Shown: piece by piece, positions 1 to 10,247 of the stretch
How positions within the stretch are numbered: the stretch's first letter is position 1
Layout of the letters: each line of letters opens with the position of its first letter
Origin: Inquilinus sp. KBS0705
GTDB taxonomy: Bacteria; Bacteroidota; Bacteroidia; Sphingobacteriales; Sphingobacteriaceae
Direction: 5' to 3'
DNA: 64,000 nt
Assembly: GCA_005938025.2 (NCBI GenBank)
Contig: VCCI02000001.1
Location: forward strand, 1,488,001 to 1,552,000
Made by a program: the position numbers and the translations under genes
The notes under the pieces: model-generated
Databases searched by the model: none
What the model was told of the DNA's origin: nothing
Seen by the model: only the letters and a program-made list of their open reading frames with translations

Positions 1-204
1 AGTGTGTTTCATTTATATCTATGTAATTATAGCCCAACGCTATTAAACCCTATATAGTATTTATAAAGTGATGTATAGAGCCTATAAGGCATTTAAAGCA
101 CGCAAATTTAATAAAAAACCCGGCTCGGAAAGGATGGGCGCGTATTATATATAGTTAAATATTGTTAATTATTAAATTAACCTAACACCACGCCTTTAAC
201 TGAC

Positions 205-2958
205 CTAATTAAAATCGAACCATAAAACGCCTTTTACCGGGGTGTAATTTAACTGCATATTTTTTTGACTTTGAGGGCCCAGCCTCTCTGCCGATTGAAA
301 TTTAGTACCAATTGGACTAATGGTATTTAAAAATCCAATATTACCATCAGGGAAAGGAGGATTGGTGTTCTCATTTGTAGCCCCAGCAGGTTTTGCAGGC
401 TTAAGCATTTGTAAAAAAATGCCTTTTTGCCCGGTATATACTGTAAATGGCACTTGCTTGTTTTGAACGGTTACCCAATAAAGCTCGTCGTAATAACCTT
501 TAAATTCAGGGAAGTTCCAGCTTTCGCCGGTTATGGTATTGTTATAATTGTTGTGCCAAACACCAAATTGGGTGCCTTTGAGCCTGTTTTTCCAAACACG
601 ATATGGGCCGCGGCCCTCCCATGTCATACCGGTTATTTGGTCTTCGGGGAAATTGAAGGTAATACCCGAAAAGTCAAACTCGCCTTTTTGGCTGTATTGA
701 TAACTTAGCTTAACAAGCTTGCCAGGACTAAACACCCATTGGGCCGTAAATGAAGAATTGCCTTCGTATACCGCTTCTATGATAACATCTTCGCCCACAA
801 TAGAATGCTTAAGCGTTTTAAGGCTTTGCTTTACACCAGCAAGCGCGGGCCCGCCAGATAACGCTAACTCGCCTTTTGCGGTGACTACTTTTTGTAAGTA
901 ACCTGTAGTGGTATCAAAGTAGTACGTTATTTTGCCCTGCTTTACTAACAAGTTTTTATCATTTTCATGTAGTACAGCTAAATCTTTGTCGCTTTTTGAT
1001 ACCTTTTGGGCTATTGCTGATGGTTGGCTGAGTGCCCAGCTCCAGGTAAAAATTTCATTTTTACTCGCATCGTATGCGGTCACATACAAAGCATCGCTAC
1101 CGGATATTTTAAGGGGTAAATTCAGTGTGAGGTACCCCTTTGCTCCCGGCTCCAGGTTGATGGTTGCTGCCGTGCCGGCAGCATTTATTATTTGCTTTTC
1201 GTCTCCGGGCAATGGTAACGATACCAGCTTCCATTTAAAAGTGCACTTATTTAAATTGGTGTAGATATATTTATTCTCGACCAATAATTTACCGTCAAAC
1301 GCCTCGGGGATGGTCTTCATATCTATAGCCACCGGTGACCATATTTCTTTAATGGTATAAAAGCTGCCTTCCTTTTCGCGGTGCGGGCCTAATATGCCAT
1401 CTGGAGCGGCATTGCCCTGTATATCTATTTGCCCGTTACGATCTGTACGCGCTACCCCTTCATCATGAAAGGACCATAAGAAACCTCCGCCAAAATATGG
1501 GTGCTTGCTCATCATACTCCAAAAATCATCCAATCCGGCACCGTGCCCGCCATCTTCCAGGCCGTGCATAAACTCTGTAGGAAAAAACACCTCCTTACCA
1601 TATAATACACTGTTCACTATGTAATTATAATCAGGATAATGTTTAGTATCAGTACCATTAAATTTTTCCCATGGGTGAATCACCAAGCGGTTTTGCGGGT
1701 CGTATTTGGCATATTCGTTATCAAGGTCGTAATTAAAGCCCCCCTCGTTGCCATTGTCCCATATCACAATTGAGGGATGGTTAACATCCCTTACCACTAA
1801 TTCTTTTACCAACTTTTTACCTATCTCTGTATCGTATTTATCTTGCCAGCCGGTTAATTCGTCCAATACAAAAAGGCCCAACGAGTCGCATACATCCAAA
1901 AAATGCTGATCAGGTGGGTAATGCGACATCCTAACGGCATTCATATTCATCTCCTTCATCAGCTTTACATCAAGCAGGCTTATTTGCTTACTTAGCGCCC
2001 TGCCCGATTCAGGCCATTCGCTATGGCGATTAACACCTTTAAAAGCTACCTTTTTTCCATTCACATAAAATCCATCCTGTAAGCGCAATTCGGCCGTACG
2101 AAATCCAAAGCGCTGTCTAACACGATGTATCATACCTTTAGCATCGTTCAAAGTAACTATCAAATTATACAGGTTTGGCGTTTCGGGGTTCCACAACAAC
2201 ACCCCTTTTAACTGCTGTTGCAATACCACTTTTTGTTGCCCTGTTGTTGCCTTTACGCTAACCGGCGGGCCAACAACCTCGCCGTTGAGTTTTTGCACCT
2301 GCATAGTTACATTGTTGTTAGCTATGCCGTTGGTAAACACCTCAAGCGATAATGCTCCATTTGCTTTTGCGTCTAACGCTATTCTGTCTATATAAGCCTT
2401 AGGCACAGTCTCCAGATATACGGGGCGGTAAATGCCACCAAACAACCAAAAATCAGCTTTGCGCTCGGCCTTATTAACCGATTCGTTGGTCGATCTTTTA
2501 CTTACTTTAACTTCCAATAAATTATCCGCGCCAAAATGCAATAATTTAGTAATGTCGTACTTAAACCTGTAAAAACCACCCTGATGCACCGGCCCTGCCT
2601 GCTGGCCATTAATTTTTACTTCGGTATCTGTCATACTACCCTCAAAAACTATAAAAACATTTTTTGATGAACTTGCGGTTGGTACCGTAAAGTGGTATTT
2701 GTAGTTACCCGCTTCTTCCGGATTTTGCACATCTTTATAATAGTTATATGAGCCATACCCTTGCTGCTCCCAGTTAGATGGTACTGCAATTTTGCCCCAA
2801 CTGCCACTTTTTTGGCCGGTATTTATCAAAAAATCCCAGTTAACCGTATGATCTTTATCAGTACCGGAGAGATATTGAATTTGGGTATCCTGTGCAAAAA
2901 GTGATGAAAACGCGATCGTAAAAATCCCAATCAGTAACAGGTGTTTTAAAATTTTCAT
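205..2958 (-). CDS. GH2 family glycoside hydrolase (beta-galactosidase-like)
   Basis: Secreted family 2 glycoside hydrolase of 917 residues, probably releasing beta-linked galactose or a related sugar from a side chain in the periplasm. Residues 1-23 are a signal peptide ending FAQ. A jelly-roll sugar-binding domain (about 30-190), an immunoglobulin-like domain (about 195-290) and a TIM barrel (about 295-560) follow, then the C-terminal domains of long beta-galactosidases. The motif NGNE at about 402-405 gives the acid/base Glu405, and PTEF at about 460-463 gives the likely nucleophile Glu462. It is transcribed divergently from the GH29 fucosidase, with a long inverted repeat between them. 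Family membership is clear; the exact substrate is inferred and could be another beta-glycoside. Confidence 0.88.
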   Translation of the reverse strand: MKILKHLLLIGIFTIAFSSLFAQDTQIQYLSGTDKDHTVNWDFLINTGQKSGSWGKIAVPSNWEQQGYGSYNYYKDVQNPEEAGNYKYHFTVPTASSSKNVFIVFEGSMTDTEVKINGQQAGPVHQGGFYRFKYDITKLLHFGADNLLEVKVSKRSTNESVNKAERKADFWLFGGIYRPVYLETVPKAYIDRIALDAKANGALSLEVFTNGIANNNVTMQVQKLNGEVVGPPVSVKATTGQQKVVLQQQLKGVLLWNPETPNLYNLIVTLNDAKGMIHRVRQRFGFRTAELRLQDGFYVNGKKVAFKGVNRHSEWPESGRALSKQISLLDVKLMKEMNMNAVRMSHYPPDQHFLDVCDSLGLFVLDELTGWQDKYDTEIGKKLVKELVVRDVNHPSIVIWDNGNEGGFNYDLDNEYAKYDPQNRLVIHPWEKFNGTDTKHYPDYNYIVNSVLYGKEVFFPTEFMHGLEDGGHGAGLDDFWSMMSKHPYFGGGFLWSFHDEGVARTDRNGQIDIQGNAAPDGILGPHREKEGSFYTIKEIWSPVAIDMKTIPEAFDGKLLVENKYIYTNLNKCTFKWKLVSLPLPGDEKQIINAAGTAATINLEPGAKGYLTLNLPLKISGSDALYVTAYDASKNEIFTWSWALSQPSAIAQKVSKSDKDLAVLHENDKNLLVKQGKITYYFDTTTGYLQKVVTAKGELALSGGPALAGVKQSLKTLKHSIVGEDVIIEAVYEGNSSFTAQWVFSPGKLVKLSYQYSQKGEFDFSGITFNFPEDQITGMTWEGRGPYRVWKNRLKGTQFGVWHNNYNNTITGESWNFPEFKGYYDELYWVTVQNKQVPFTVYTGQKGIFLQMLKPAKPAGATNENTNPPFPDGNIGFLNTISPIGTKFQSAERLGPQSQKNMQLNYTPVKGVLWFDFN

Positions 2959-3032
2959 GAGGTATAAGTGTTTTAGATGTAGGGCATTGGCGACCCTAAA
3001 CGTAAAGCTACAAACTTAGCAAGCAAAACCAC

Positions 3033-3069
3033 CCTTTAATTAACTGTATTTTTTACAATTAATTAAAGG
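3033..3069. promoter_or_regulatory. 37-bp imperfect palindrome between divergent GH2 and GH29 genes
   Basis: CCTTTAATTAA (3033-3043) is exactly inverted as TTAATTAAAGG (3059-3069), and inside it TGTA (3045-3048) pairs with TACA (3054-3057); only one position pair mismatches and the central loop is five T. It lies in the 123-bp divergent gap, 12 bp before the GH29 ATG at 3082. This is what a shared operator for both genes would look like, or a 5' leader hairpin of the GH29 mRNA. The symmetry is seen directly; the function is inferred. Confidence 0.55.
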
Positions 3070-3081
3070 AATTTAAACATT

Positions 3082-4776
3082 ATGTACTACCTTAAGCCTA
3101 CCAATTACCAGATTATGAAAAGAAGAAGCGCAATAAAAGGTCTCTCGACCGTGGCTGCAGCATTATGGTTAAGCAAAATATCAAAGGCAGCACATTTAAA
3201 CAATAACGTACATGGCGAAAGAATTGCCGATGGTGTTTTTAAGCCTGATTGGGCCTCTTTAAAGCAATATAATGTGCCCGACTGGTTTAGAGATGCCAAG
3301 TTTGGAATGTGGGCACACTGGGGCCCGCAATGCCAGCCAGAGCATGGCGATTGGTATGCCCGGTCAATGTACCAGGAAGGATCTGACAGCTATAACTTTC
3401 ATGTAAAAAAATATGGCCACCCTTCTAAATTTGGGTTTAAAGATGTTATAAATGAGTGGAAAGCAGAGAACTGGAACCCTGATGAACTTGTGGGCTTATA
3501 TAAAAATGCAGGCGCGCAATACTTTTTCGCGTTGGCCAACCATCACGACAATTTGGACCTATATGATAGTAAATATCAGGCAAACTGGAACTCGACCAAA
3601 GTAGGTCCAAAAAAGGATTTGATAGGTGGCTGGGCCAAAGCAGCTAAAAAGCACGGTTTACGTTTTGGCGTAAGTGTGCATGCATCGCATGCATGGCGCT
3701 GGTACGAATCGGCACAATTGGCGGATAAAAGCGGGCCTTTAGCCGGGGTGCCCTACGATGGCAAACTGACAAAGGCAGATGGTAAAGGCAAATGGTGGGA
3801 TGGCCTTGACCCACAAGATTTGTATGCGCAAAATCATCCGTTAAGCTTAAATAGCGCCGACCCTAATGGGATACATAACCAGTGGGGCTGGTTAAACGGT
3901 GCTGTTAAACCTGACGATGCCTATCGCGATAAGTTTTTGAACCGTACTATTGAATTAATTAATAAATACGAACCCGACCTGTTGTATTTTGATGATACCG
4001 CATTACCGCTATGGCCCATAAGCGATGCGGGGTTAAAAATAGCCGCCCACTTATATAATACAAATATGAAAAGGCATAATGGCAAGCTGGAAGCTGTACT
4101 AAATGGCAAAATATTGAATGAAGAGCAGCAAAAATGTATGGTATGGGATATTGAGCGTGGGCAAAGCAATAAAATTGAGCCTTTTGTTTGGCAAACCGAT
4201 ACCTGTATTGGCGAATGGCATTATGACCGCAGAGTATACGATCGTAAGGGTTATAAAAGTGCTAAAACCATTATTCATACGCTGGCAGATGTGGTGAGTA
4301 AAAATGGCAATTTATTGCTAAACGTACCCGTGCGTGGCGACGGTACAATTGACGAACAGGAGAGAGCCGTTGTTGTAGGTATAACCGCATGGATGCAATT
4401 AAATAAAGAGAGTATATACGCTACACGCCCCTGGAAAGTATTTGGCGAAGGCCCTGCAATAGAAAGTGCCGCACCTTTAAGCGCACAAGGCTTTAACGAA
4501 GGTAAGGGTAAACCATTTACATCGCAGGATATACGCTTTACCACAAAAGGCGAAATTTTATATGCAATTGCTTTGGGCACCCCTACCGATGGCATTATTA
4601 CTATTAAAAGCCTGGCGGCGGGCAATGGCCTATACCCAAAACAAATAAGCCGTGTAGAACTTATCGGGATACAACAAACGCTTGATATGGTTAGGGATGC
4701 TGAAGGCCTTAAGGTAAAGCTGCCGGCCAACAGCCCCGAACAGGTGGCATATGCACTGAAAATAATACCGGGGTAA
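3082..4776 (+). CDS. GH29 alpha-L-fucosidase
   Basis: Retaining alpha-L-fucosidase of family GH29, 564 residues, exported. The start region MKRRSAIKGLSTVAAALWLS resembles a Tat-type signal, so translation may really begin at the internal ATG at 3115 rather than at 3082; neither has a good Shine-Dalgarno. The GH29 core is visible: the N-terminal FGMWAHWGPQ motif (about 74-83), a conserved NHHDN (about 153-157), and PDLLYFDD (about 298-305), where Asp304 is the likely nucleophile. The C-terminal part is a beta-sandwich. It ends only 25 bp before the convergent esterase gene, leaving no space for a separate terminator. It pairs functionally with the GH95 fucosidase nearby. Confidence 0.9.
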   Translation: MYYLKPTNYQIMKRRSAIKGLSTVAAALWLSKISKAAHLNNNVHGERIADGVFKPDWASLKQYNVPDWFRDAKFGMWAHWGPQCQPEHGDWYARSMYQEGSDSYNFHVKKYGHPSKFGFKDVINEWKAENWNPDELVGLYKNAGAQYFFALANHHDNLDLYDSKYQANWNSTKVGPKKDLIGGWAKAAKKHGLRFGVSVHASHAWRWYESAQLADKSGPLAGVPYDGKLTKADGKGKWWDGLDPQDLYAQNHPLSLNSADPNGIHNQWGWLNGAVKPDDAYRDKFLNRTIELINKYEPDLLYFDDTALPLWPISDAGLKIAAHLYNTNMKRHNGKLEAVLNGKILNEEQQKCMVWDIERGQSNKIEPFVWQTDTCIGEWHYDRRVYDRKGYKSAKTIIHTLADVVSKNGNLLLNVPVRGDGTIDEQERAVVVGITAWMQLNKESIYATRPWKVFGEGPAIESAAPLSAQGFNEGKGKPFTSQDIRFTTKGEILYAIALGTPTDGIITIKSLAAGNGLYPKQISRVELIGIQQTLDMVRDAEGLKVKLPANSPEQVAYALKIIPG

Positions 4777-4801
4777 GCTCATGCTTATCCCTAATACCAC
4801 G

Positions 4802-5698
4802 TTATTTAAAAAGCAGCTGCGAAAACAAGTACAGGTCATTTTTCCATACCGGGAAACCGTGACCTCCCGAATCGACATGCCAAATATGGGGTACGTTATT
4901 TTTTTGCAGGTATTGGTGCAAACCTTTACTTATAAAAAACAGGCCGTCCTTATCGCCGCACGATACCCACAGCAGCTTTAGTTTTTTTGAGGTTTCGGCC
5001 GGGTTGGGTACTAACTTATCTGCCGGCTTAGTATTTGGTGCGGAAGAAAAACCACCAACCCAGGCAAATGTTTCTAAGTTATTTAAGCCAAAATTAAGCG
5101 ATTGCCCGCCGCCCATTGATAAGCCTGCTAATGCCCTTGATTCCCGCTTGGCTTTTACCGGATAATTGTGTTCAACAAAGGGGATCACGTCATTTAGCAA
5201 ATCATTTTCAAAGTTTTCGAATGCTTTAAAATGGGCGTAAACATTGCCCTCTGCCCTATCATTTACCTCGGCGCGGCCATTTGGTAAAACCACTATCATA
5301 GGCACCAATTTTTTATCTGCATAAAGGTTATCTAAAATTATTTGCGGCGGGGCATTTTTGTACCATTCCTTTTCATCGCCACCTATGCCATGTAACAGAT
5401 ACAGCACCGGGTATTTCTTTTTTGAGGAGTACCCGGGTGGGGTGTATACCAGCATCCGGCGTTTGGTACCTACCGTTTTAGAATCGTATTGTACCGTATC
5501 AATTTTACCATGTGGCATGTCGTCTCTCAACACATCAAAACCAGCGGGTGCAGCTGCAAATGCAGCTTTATCATCCGGGCCAAGCTCAATTGGGTGTGGT
5601 GGTATTGGCCCCTGTGCGCCGGAATTATGCCCAAGTAATAATAAGAACATGCACATAATACAGGCGGTAAAATAATACGGATGCGATCGCTTTTTCAT
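4802..5698 (-). CDS. CE1-like secreted esterase (alpha/beta hydrolase)
   Basis: Secreted serine esterase of the esterase D/CE1 type, 298 residues, likely removing acetyl or feruloyl groups from plant glycans. A hydrophobic signal runs through about residue 28 (GAQ). The oxyanion region LLHGIGG (about 101-107), the nucleophile elbow GLSMGG with Ser194, an Asp in the CGDKDGL stretch (about 247-253) and the catalytic His in GGHGF (about 278-282) are all present. It is the last gene of a minus-strand group GH95, dehydrogenase, esterase, with a 16-bp gap to the dehydrogenase. The ester it cleaves is inferred from context. Confidence 0.82.
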   Translation of the reverse strand: MKKRSHPYYFTACIMCMFLLLLGHNSGAQGPIPPHPIELGPDDKAAFAAAPAGFDVLRDDMPHGKIDTVQYDSKTVGTKRRMLVYTPPGYSSKKKYPVLYLLHGIGGDEKEWYKNAPPQIILDNLYADKKLVPMIVVLPNGRAEVNDRAEGNVYAHFKAFENFENDLLNDVIPFVEHNYPVKAKRESRALAGLSMGGGQSLNFGLNNLETFAWVGGFSSAPNTKPADKLVPNPAETSKKLKLLWVSCGDKDGLFFISKGLHQYLQKNNVPHIWHVDSGGHGFPVWKNDLYLFSQLLFK

Positions 5699-5714
5699 GA
5701 TGTTTATTTATAAA

Positions 5715-6731
5715 TTAATCTAACGTGATCATGGCCTTTATAACGCCACTTTCGGGTATAAGCCAGCTTGCAAACTCATCTTTCACAGCGCTAAAATCAA
5801 CCCGGTGTGTTATATAGGTCTTAGGATTTATCAGGCCATTTTTCATGCATAAAATTACGTGTTCAAAATCGGCGCGGGTAGCGTTACGGCTGCTCATTAA
5901 GGTCGCCTCGCGTTTATGAAACTCGGGATGACTTACCATAATATCTCCTTTTTGTAAGCCCACCAAAACATACCTTGCGCCATGAGCCATGTACAAAAAA
6001 GCATTATTAATGGCCTTTTGGTTGCCGGTAGCGTCAATTACTACGGTAGGCATATCGCCGTTGGTAATTTGTTGCAACCGCGTGGTTACATCATCCTGTA
6101 ATGCGTTTATGGTATGCGCAACTTTAAGGTTCTCTCTGCAAAAATCAAGGCGTTGCTGGTTAACATCTACAGCTATCACGTTAGCCCCGGCAATACGCGC
6201 AAACTCCATTATACCTAAGCCTATTGGCCCGGCACCTAATACCAAAACATATTCGCCGGGTTTTACATCAGCACGCCTGATGCCGTGGGCGCCAATAGCA
6301 AGGGGCTCTACTAAAGCTAACTCATCTATACTTAAGCCATTGCCGTGTACCAGCAAACGCGATGGTACTTGTAGGTATTCGCGCATGCCACCATCGGTAT
6401 GCACACCGCAAACCTGAATGTTTACACAACAATTTGGCTTGTCGCTGCGGCAAGCTATGCAATGCCCGCAGTTATAATAGGGTATAAAGGTAACCACATC
6501 ACCAACAGCAAAACCATACTGACCGCCTGTATGAGTCAATTCACCCGAAAGTTCGTGCCCTAATATGCGTGGGTACGAAAAATAAGGCTGTGTGCCTTCA
6601 AAAGCGTGCAAATCTGTGCCGCAAACACCAATACGCCGAATACGAATGATAGCATAGCCCTCCTGTGGCATAGGTTCATCAGCCAAGCCATAGTCAAGCA
6701 ATCCGGGTTCGGTGCAAATTATCGTTTTCAT
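5715..6731 (-). CDS. Zinc-dependent medium-chain dehydrogenase (sugar/sugar-acid type)
   Basis: Cytoplasmic NAD(P)-dependent medium-chain dehydrogenase, 338 residues. Catalytic zinc ligands are Cys37 (GVCGTDLH) and His59-Glu60 (LGHE). The structural zinc lobe is Cys88, Cys91, Cys94 and Cys102, and a Rossmann motif GAGPIG follows at about 166-171. It resembles L-galactonate/L-fuconate- and threonine-type dehydrogenases. Placed between a GH95 fucosidase (6 bp upstream) and an esterase, it probably oxidises the freed sugar or its acid, for instance in non-phosphorylating fucose or galactose catabolism; that substrate is an inference from neighbours only. Confidence 0.85.
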   Translation of the reverse strand: MKTIICTEPGLLDYGLADEPMPQEGYAIIRIRRIGVCGTDLHAFEGTQPYFSYPRILGHELSGELTHTGGQYGFAVGDVVTFIPYYNCGHCIACRSDKPNCCVNIQVCGVHTDGGMREYLQVPSRLLVHGNGLSIDELALVEPLAIGAHGIRRADVKPGEYVLVLGAGPIGLGIMEFARIAGANVIAVDVNQQRLDFCRENLKVAHTINALQDDVTTRLQQITNGDMPTVVIDATGNQKAINNAFLYMAHGARYVLVGLQKGDIMVSHPEFHKREATLMSSRNATRADFEHVILCMKNGLINPKTYITHRVDFSAVKDEFASWLIPESGVIKAMITLD

Positions 6732-6737
6732 GTGAAA

Positions 6738-9197
6738 TTACTCTCCTGCTAAAAGTTGATAAATGCTGCCCTTTTGTGTGGCAAAGGATAATACATAACC
6801 ATTACCATCGCGTTTAGATGCGGAATTAGTACCGGCAAGCTTTACCGGTGAATTTGTGCGAATACTACATACCCCCCCGGCCATGGATTTGACGGTTGCT
6901 TTAACCAACTTATGATTGCCCCAACTGATACTCACTTCGTAATTACCACGGGCCTTTAAGCCCTTTACCTCCCCTGTTTCCCAAACATCAGGCAGTGCAG
7001 GCAAAAGGTATATATCTTTGGTTTGGCTTTGCAAAAGCATTTCTGCAAGGCCTGCCGTGGCCCCAAAGTTTCCATCTATCTGAAAAGGCGGATGCGCATC
7101 AAATAAATTGGCATATAAACCTCCTCCGCTGGCATAGTTTGTGCCATCCTCGCCGGTTAAATGCAGCAGGTCGCGTACCAGTTTGTGTGCATGGTTACCA
7201 TCTAACAGCCTTGCCCAAAAGTTTATTTTCCATGCCTTGCTCCATCCGGTGCCTTCATCGCCACGTAGTTCGAGCGTTTTTTTGGCGGCGATTGCTAAAT
7301 CAGGCGTAGTAATAGGTGATATCTGTTCGGCAGGATAAAGACCGTATAAATGTGATACATGGCGATGGTGAACATCGGTTTCTTCCCAGTCTTTATACCA
7401 CTCTACCAGGTTACCTTTTTTACCTGTATGGAAAGGATAAAGCTTCGCCCGGCGGGCTATAACCGTATCACGTAAAACTTTGTCGGTGCCTAAAATCTCG
7501 GAAGCTTTTATAAAGTGATCAAACAAGTCGCGAATAATGGACATATCCATGGTGCTGGCCATTGCAATGGTTCCCTGGACGCCCTTTTCGTCTTTAAAAG
7601 CATTTTCAGGTGAGCCTGATGGAGAGGTTACCCAAAAACCATCTTTATCTTTTATTAACCAGCCCAAAGTAAAATCGACCGCCCCTTTCATTAAGGGATA
7701 TGCCTTACTCTTTAAAAATTCGTTGTTTTTTGTAAACAGGTAATGATCCCACTCGTGCCGGCATAACCAATCGGCACCCATTGCCCAGTTGGCCCACATT
7801 GGGTCGCCGTTGCCTTCACCAACAGGATTAGACATGGCCCATATATCGCTGTTATGGTGCACCACCCAACCATCTAAATGATAAAACTCTTTGGCAGTAT
7901 TTTTACCGTTAACAGCTAATTCATCAATCAGGTTCAGTAAAGGCTGATGCATTTCTGACAAGTTAGTTACCTCTGCCGGCCAGTAATTCATTTGCACATT
8001 AATGTTGGTGGTATAGTTCGAACTCCAGGGTGGATTTACGCTATCATTCCAAATACCCTGCAGGTTTGCTGCCGGCCCGCCGGGCCTCGAACTTGAAATA
8101 AGCAGGTAGCGCCCAAACTGGAAGAACAGGCTTTCGAAACCTGTATCTTCATTCCCCTTTGTGTACGATAATAAACGCTTATCAGTAGGTAAAGTTGATG
8201 TATCCGCCTTAAGGCCATTAAGTTTCAAATCAACCCTATTAAAATAATGCTGGTAATCGGCTATGTGGGCAGTTAATAATTGCTGATAAGTTTTTGCAGC
8301 AGCGGCTTTAAGATAGTTTTGGCTTATTTTAATTTCATCTTTACCATCCGCCTCGGGGCATTTATTGTAACCATTAAAGCTTGTCGCGGCAGATAATAAC
8401 AAAATAACCTCGTTAGCATTTTTTATATTGATACCTGTTGTATCGGTAGTAATACTCCCACCCTTGTTAATTGCTTTGGTTAACAACACATACCGCATAC
8501 CCTTGCACTTAGCTACCGAATCTTCGTACTGTATAGGGTCTTTACGGCCCAGGTAGCTTGGATTGGCATGTGTTGGTGCTTTACCTTGCAACACTAATAC
8601 ATTGCCACTATTTACCGATTTGGTATATTTAAGCTGGCTGGTTGTTGTTATTATTAAATTTAGTTTGCCTGGTTTATCAGCCGTAAGGCGTATAACAATT
8701 ACCTGGTCTGGTGCCGAACTGAATATTTGGCGGGTATAATTAACCCCTGCTACTTTAAACTTTGTAGTGGCAACCGCATCGCTGATATTCAGATCGCGAT
8801 AGTATTCAGCTACGTTATCCGACCCGTAGTCTTGCTTAATTTTCAGGTCGCCTAAAGGCAGGTAGCTTTGAGAATAGTTGCCCTGCATGTTTTTACTCAG
8901 GTCTGATGCCTTTTTATAATCACCATCGGCAACTGCCTGCCTTACCTGCGCTAAGTATTTGTAAGCATTTGGGTTCATGCTGGCTGATACCGGCCCACCC
9001 GACCATAATGTAGCTTCGTTTAGCTGTATAAGTTCATCAGAAACATTGCCAAAAATCATCGCGCCTAAACGCCCGTTTCCAACCGGCAAAGCTTGTGTCC
9101 ATTTTTTAGCAGGTTGCTGGTACCACAATTTTAACGGATGCTGACATAAAGCCACTAAAGGAGTAAAACTCAACAGGAACAAAAATATCTTCTTCAT
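6738..9197 (-). CDS. GH95 alpha-L-fucosidase (or alpha-L-galactosidase)
   Basis: Inverting family 95 hydrolase, 819 residues, with a signal peptide ending near residue 19 (ALCQ). The N-terminal beta-sandwich begins with the typical [14 protein letters not shown] stretch. In the (alpha/alpha)6 barrel the motif [12 protein letters not shown] supplies the paired Asn residues that activate water, SPSGSPEN supplies the candidate general acid Glu, and QIDGNFG carries the conserved Asp. GH95 enzymes remove alpha-1,2-fucose from galactose in xyloglucan or pectin side chains, and some are alpha-L-galactosidases. It is the first gene of a three-gene minus-strand group (6-bp and 16-bp gaps) and diverges from the SGNH esterase. 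Confidence 0.92.
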   Translation of the reverse strand: MKKIFLFLLSFTPLVALCQHPLKLWYQQPAKKWTQALPVGNGRLGAMIFGNVSDELIQLNEATLWSGGPVSASMNPNAYKYLAQVRQAVADGDYKKASDLSKNMQGNYSQSYLPLGDLKIKQDYGSDNVAEYYRDLNISDAVATTKFKVAGVNYTRQIFSSAPDQVIVIRLTADKPGKLNLIITTTSQLKYTKSVNSGNVLVLQGKAPTHANPSYLGRKDPIQYEDSVAKCKGMRYVLLTKAINKGGSITTDTTGINIKNANEVILLLSAATSFNGYNKCPEADGKDEIKISQNYLKAAAAKTYQQLLTAHIADYQHYFNRVDLKLNGLKADTSTLPTDKRLLSYTKGNEDTGFESLFFQFGRYLLISSSRPGGPAANLQGIWNDSVNPPWSSNYTTNINVQMNYWPAEVTNLSEMHQPLLNLIDELAVNGKNTAKEFYHLDGWVVHHNSDIWAMSNPVGEGNGDPMWANWAMGADWLCRHEWDHYLFTKNNEFLKSKAYPLMKGAVDFTLGWLIKDKDGFWVTSPSGSPENAFKDEKGVQGTIAMASTMDMSIIRDLFDHFIKASEILGTDKVLRDTVIARRAKLYPFHTGKKGNLVEWYKDWEETDVHHRHVSHLYGLYPAEQISPITTPDLAIAAKKTLELRGDEGTGWSKAWKINFWARLLDGNHAHKLVRDLLHLTGEDGTNYASGGGLYANLFDAHPPFQIDGNFGATAGLAEMLLQSQTKDIYLLPALPDVWETGEVKGLKARGNYEVSISWGNHKLVKATVKSMAGGVCSIRTNSPVKLAGTNSASKRDGNGYVLSFATQKGSIYQLLAGE

Positions 9198-9290
9198 AGG
9201 TTATACATTACGCTAAGTATAAGCAGGGTATATTGCGCAACGATGTGTGCCACGCTATTTACTTGCCTTAAATTACATTAGCTAAACGGT

Positions 9291-9306
9291 TTATAAATGT
9301 TTATAA
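9291..9306. promoter_or_regulatory. TTATAAA-TG-TTTATAA inverted repeat in divergent GH95/SGNH promoter region
   Basis: A 7-bp perfect inverted repeat with a 2-bp centre lies in the 171-bp gap between the divergent GH95 gene (starting 9197, minus) and the SGNH esterase (starting 9369, plus). It contains ATAAATGTTTA, one base from the AAATGTTAA element seen near susC and the AraC gene. It may be a weaker copy of the same operator; AT-rich promoters can give such matches by chance. Confidence 0.35.
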
Positions 9307-9368
9307 TACAGTTATAAAAATACTATCTTAGCAGGTACATTGCAAGCAAATTCAATATTATATTTAGT

Positions 9369-10127
9369 ATGGCAACACATTCCCGACGGTCGTTTATCAG
9401 GCAAAGCGCGCTTGTAGGTGCAGCTGCCGGGTTACCATCTATACTTAAGGCAAGTGATAATTTATCTGCCGAAAAAATCAGCAATGATGCGGTTATACTT
9501 TTTCAGGGCGACTCGATAACTGACGGCAACCGCACCCGAGACAACGACTGGAACCATGTAATGGGCCATGGCTATGCTTGTTTAATAGCAAGCCGTTTAT
9601 GGTTTGACCATCCTGATAAAAAGTTTCACTTTTTTAACCGGGGCATTAGCGGAAACAAAATACCCGACCTAACCGCAAGGTGGCAAACCGATACGCTTGA
9701 TATTAAACCCAATTTACTAAGCATACTGATAGGTGTAAATGATTCTTTAGGTGCCATTATGGGCGACCCTATTTACACCCCGGAAAACTATGAAAGTGGT
9801 TACCATGCGCTGTTAAAACAAACCAAAGAAGCGTTGCCTAATATTAAGCTGGTGATATGCGAACCTTTTATATTACCTGTGGGTAAGGTAAAAGACAACT
9901 GGGATAAATGGAAGGAAGTGGTAACTACACGCCAGGCCATCGCCAAAAAATTATCAGAAGAATTTGACGCGATATTTGTTGATTTCCAGGACGAATTTAA
10001 TAAAGCGCTATCAAAGGCTCCGGCCGATTATTGGATATGGGATGGTGTACACCCTATGCCCGGCGGCCACGAATTAATGGCAAGGCACTGGCTAAAGGTG
10101 GTTAATAAAACCATCAAATTGGCGTAA
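9369..10127 (+). CDS. SGNH/GDSL family esterase, Tat-exported
   Basis: SGNH hydrolase of 252 residues, probably a carbohydrate O-acetylesterase. The N terminus carries SRRSFIRQSALVGAAAG, a twin-arginine export signal. Block I is FQGDSITDGN with the catalytic Ser (about residue 49), block II has a Gly in RGISGNK, block III is IGVNDS with Asn, and block V is DGVHPMPGGH with the Asp-x-x-His pair. It stands alone on the plus strand, facing the DUF1080 gene. Removing acetyl groups would help the neighbouring fucosidases and galactosidases reach their bonds; the substrate is inferred. Confidence 0.85.
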   Translation: MATHSRRSFIRQSALVGAAAGLPSILKASDNLSAEKISNDAVILFQGDSITDGNRTRDNDWNHVMGHGYACLIASRLWFDHPDKKFHFFNRGISGNKIPDLTARWQTDTLDIKPNLLSILIGVNDSLGAIMGDPIYTPENYESGYHALLKQTKEALPNIKLVICEPFILPVGKVKDNWDKWKEVVTTRQAIAKKLSEEFDAIFVDFQDEFNKALSKAPADYWIWDGVHPMPGGHELMARHWLKVVNKTIKLA

Positions 10128-10247
10128 TTCAGTTTAATGGTTTAAAAGCCCTTACTCCCCTATGGTACTATTGTTAATACAACCAGCCAAAGCAAGTAAA
10201 GCTAAAGCATTTTAACCTAACTATTGTTGCTGCGCTATTTATTATTA

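Noticed and set aside
4275..4730. A 151-residue minus-strand frame within the GH29 gene
   Set aside because: Antisense to a well-supported fucosidase; Ser/Ile/Pro-rich composition without motifs.
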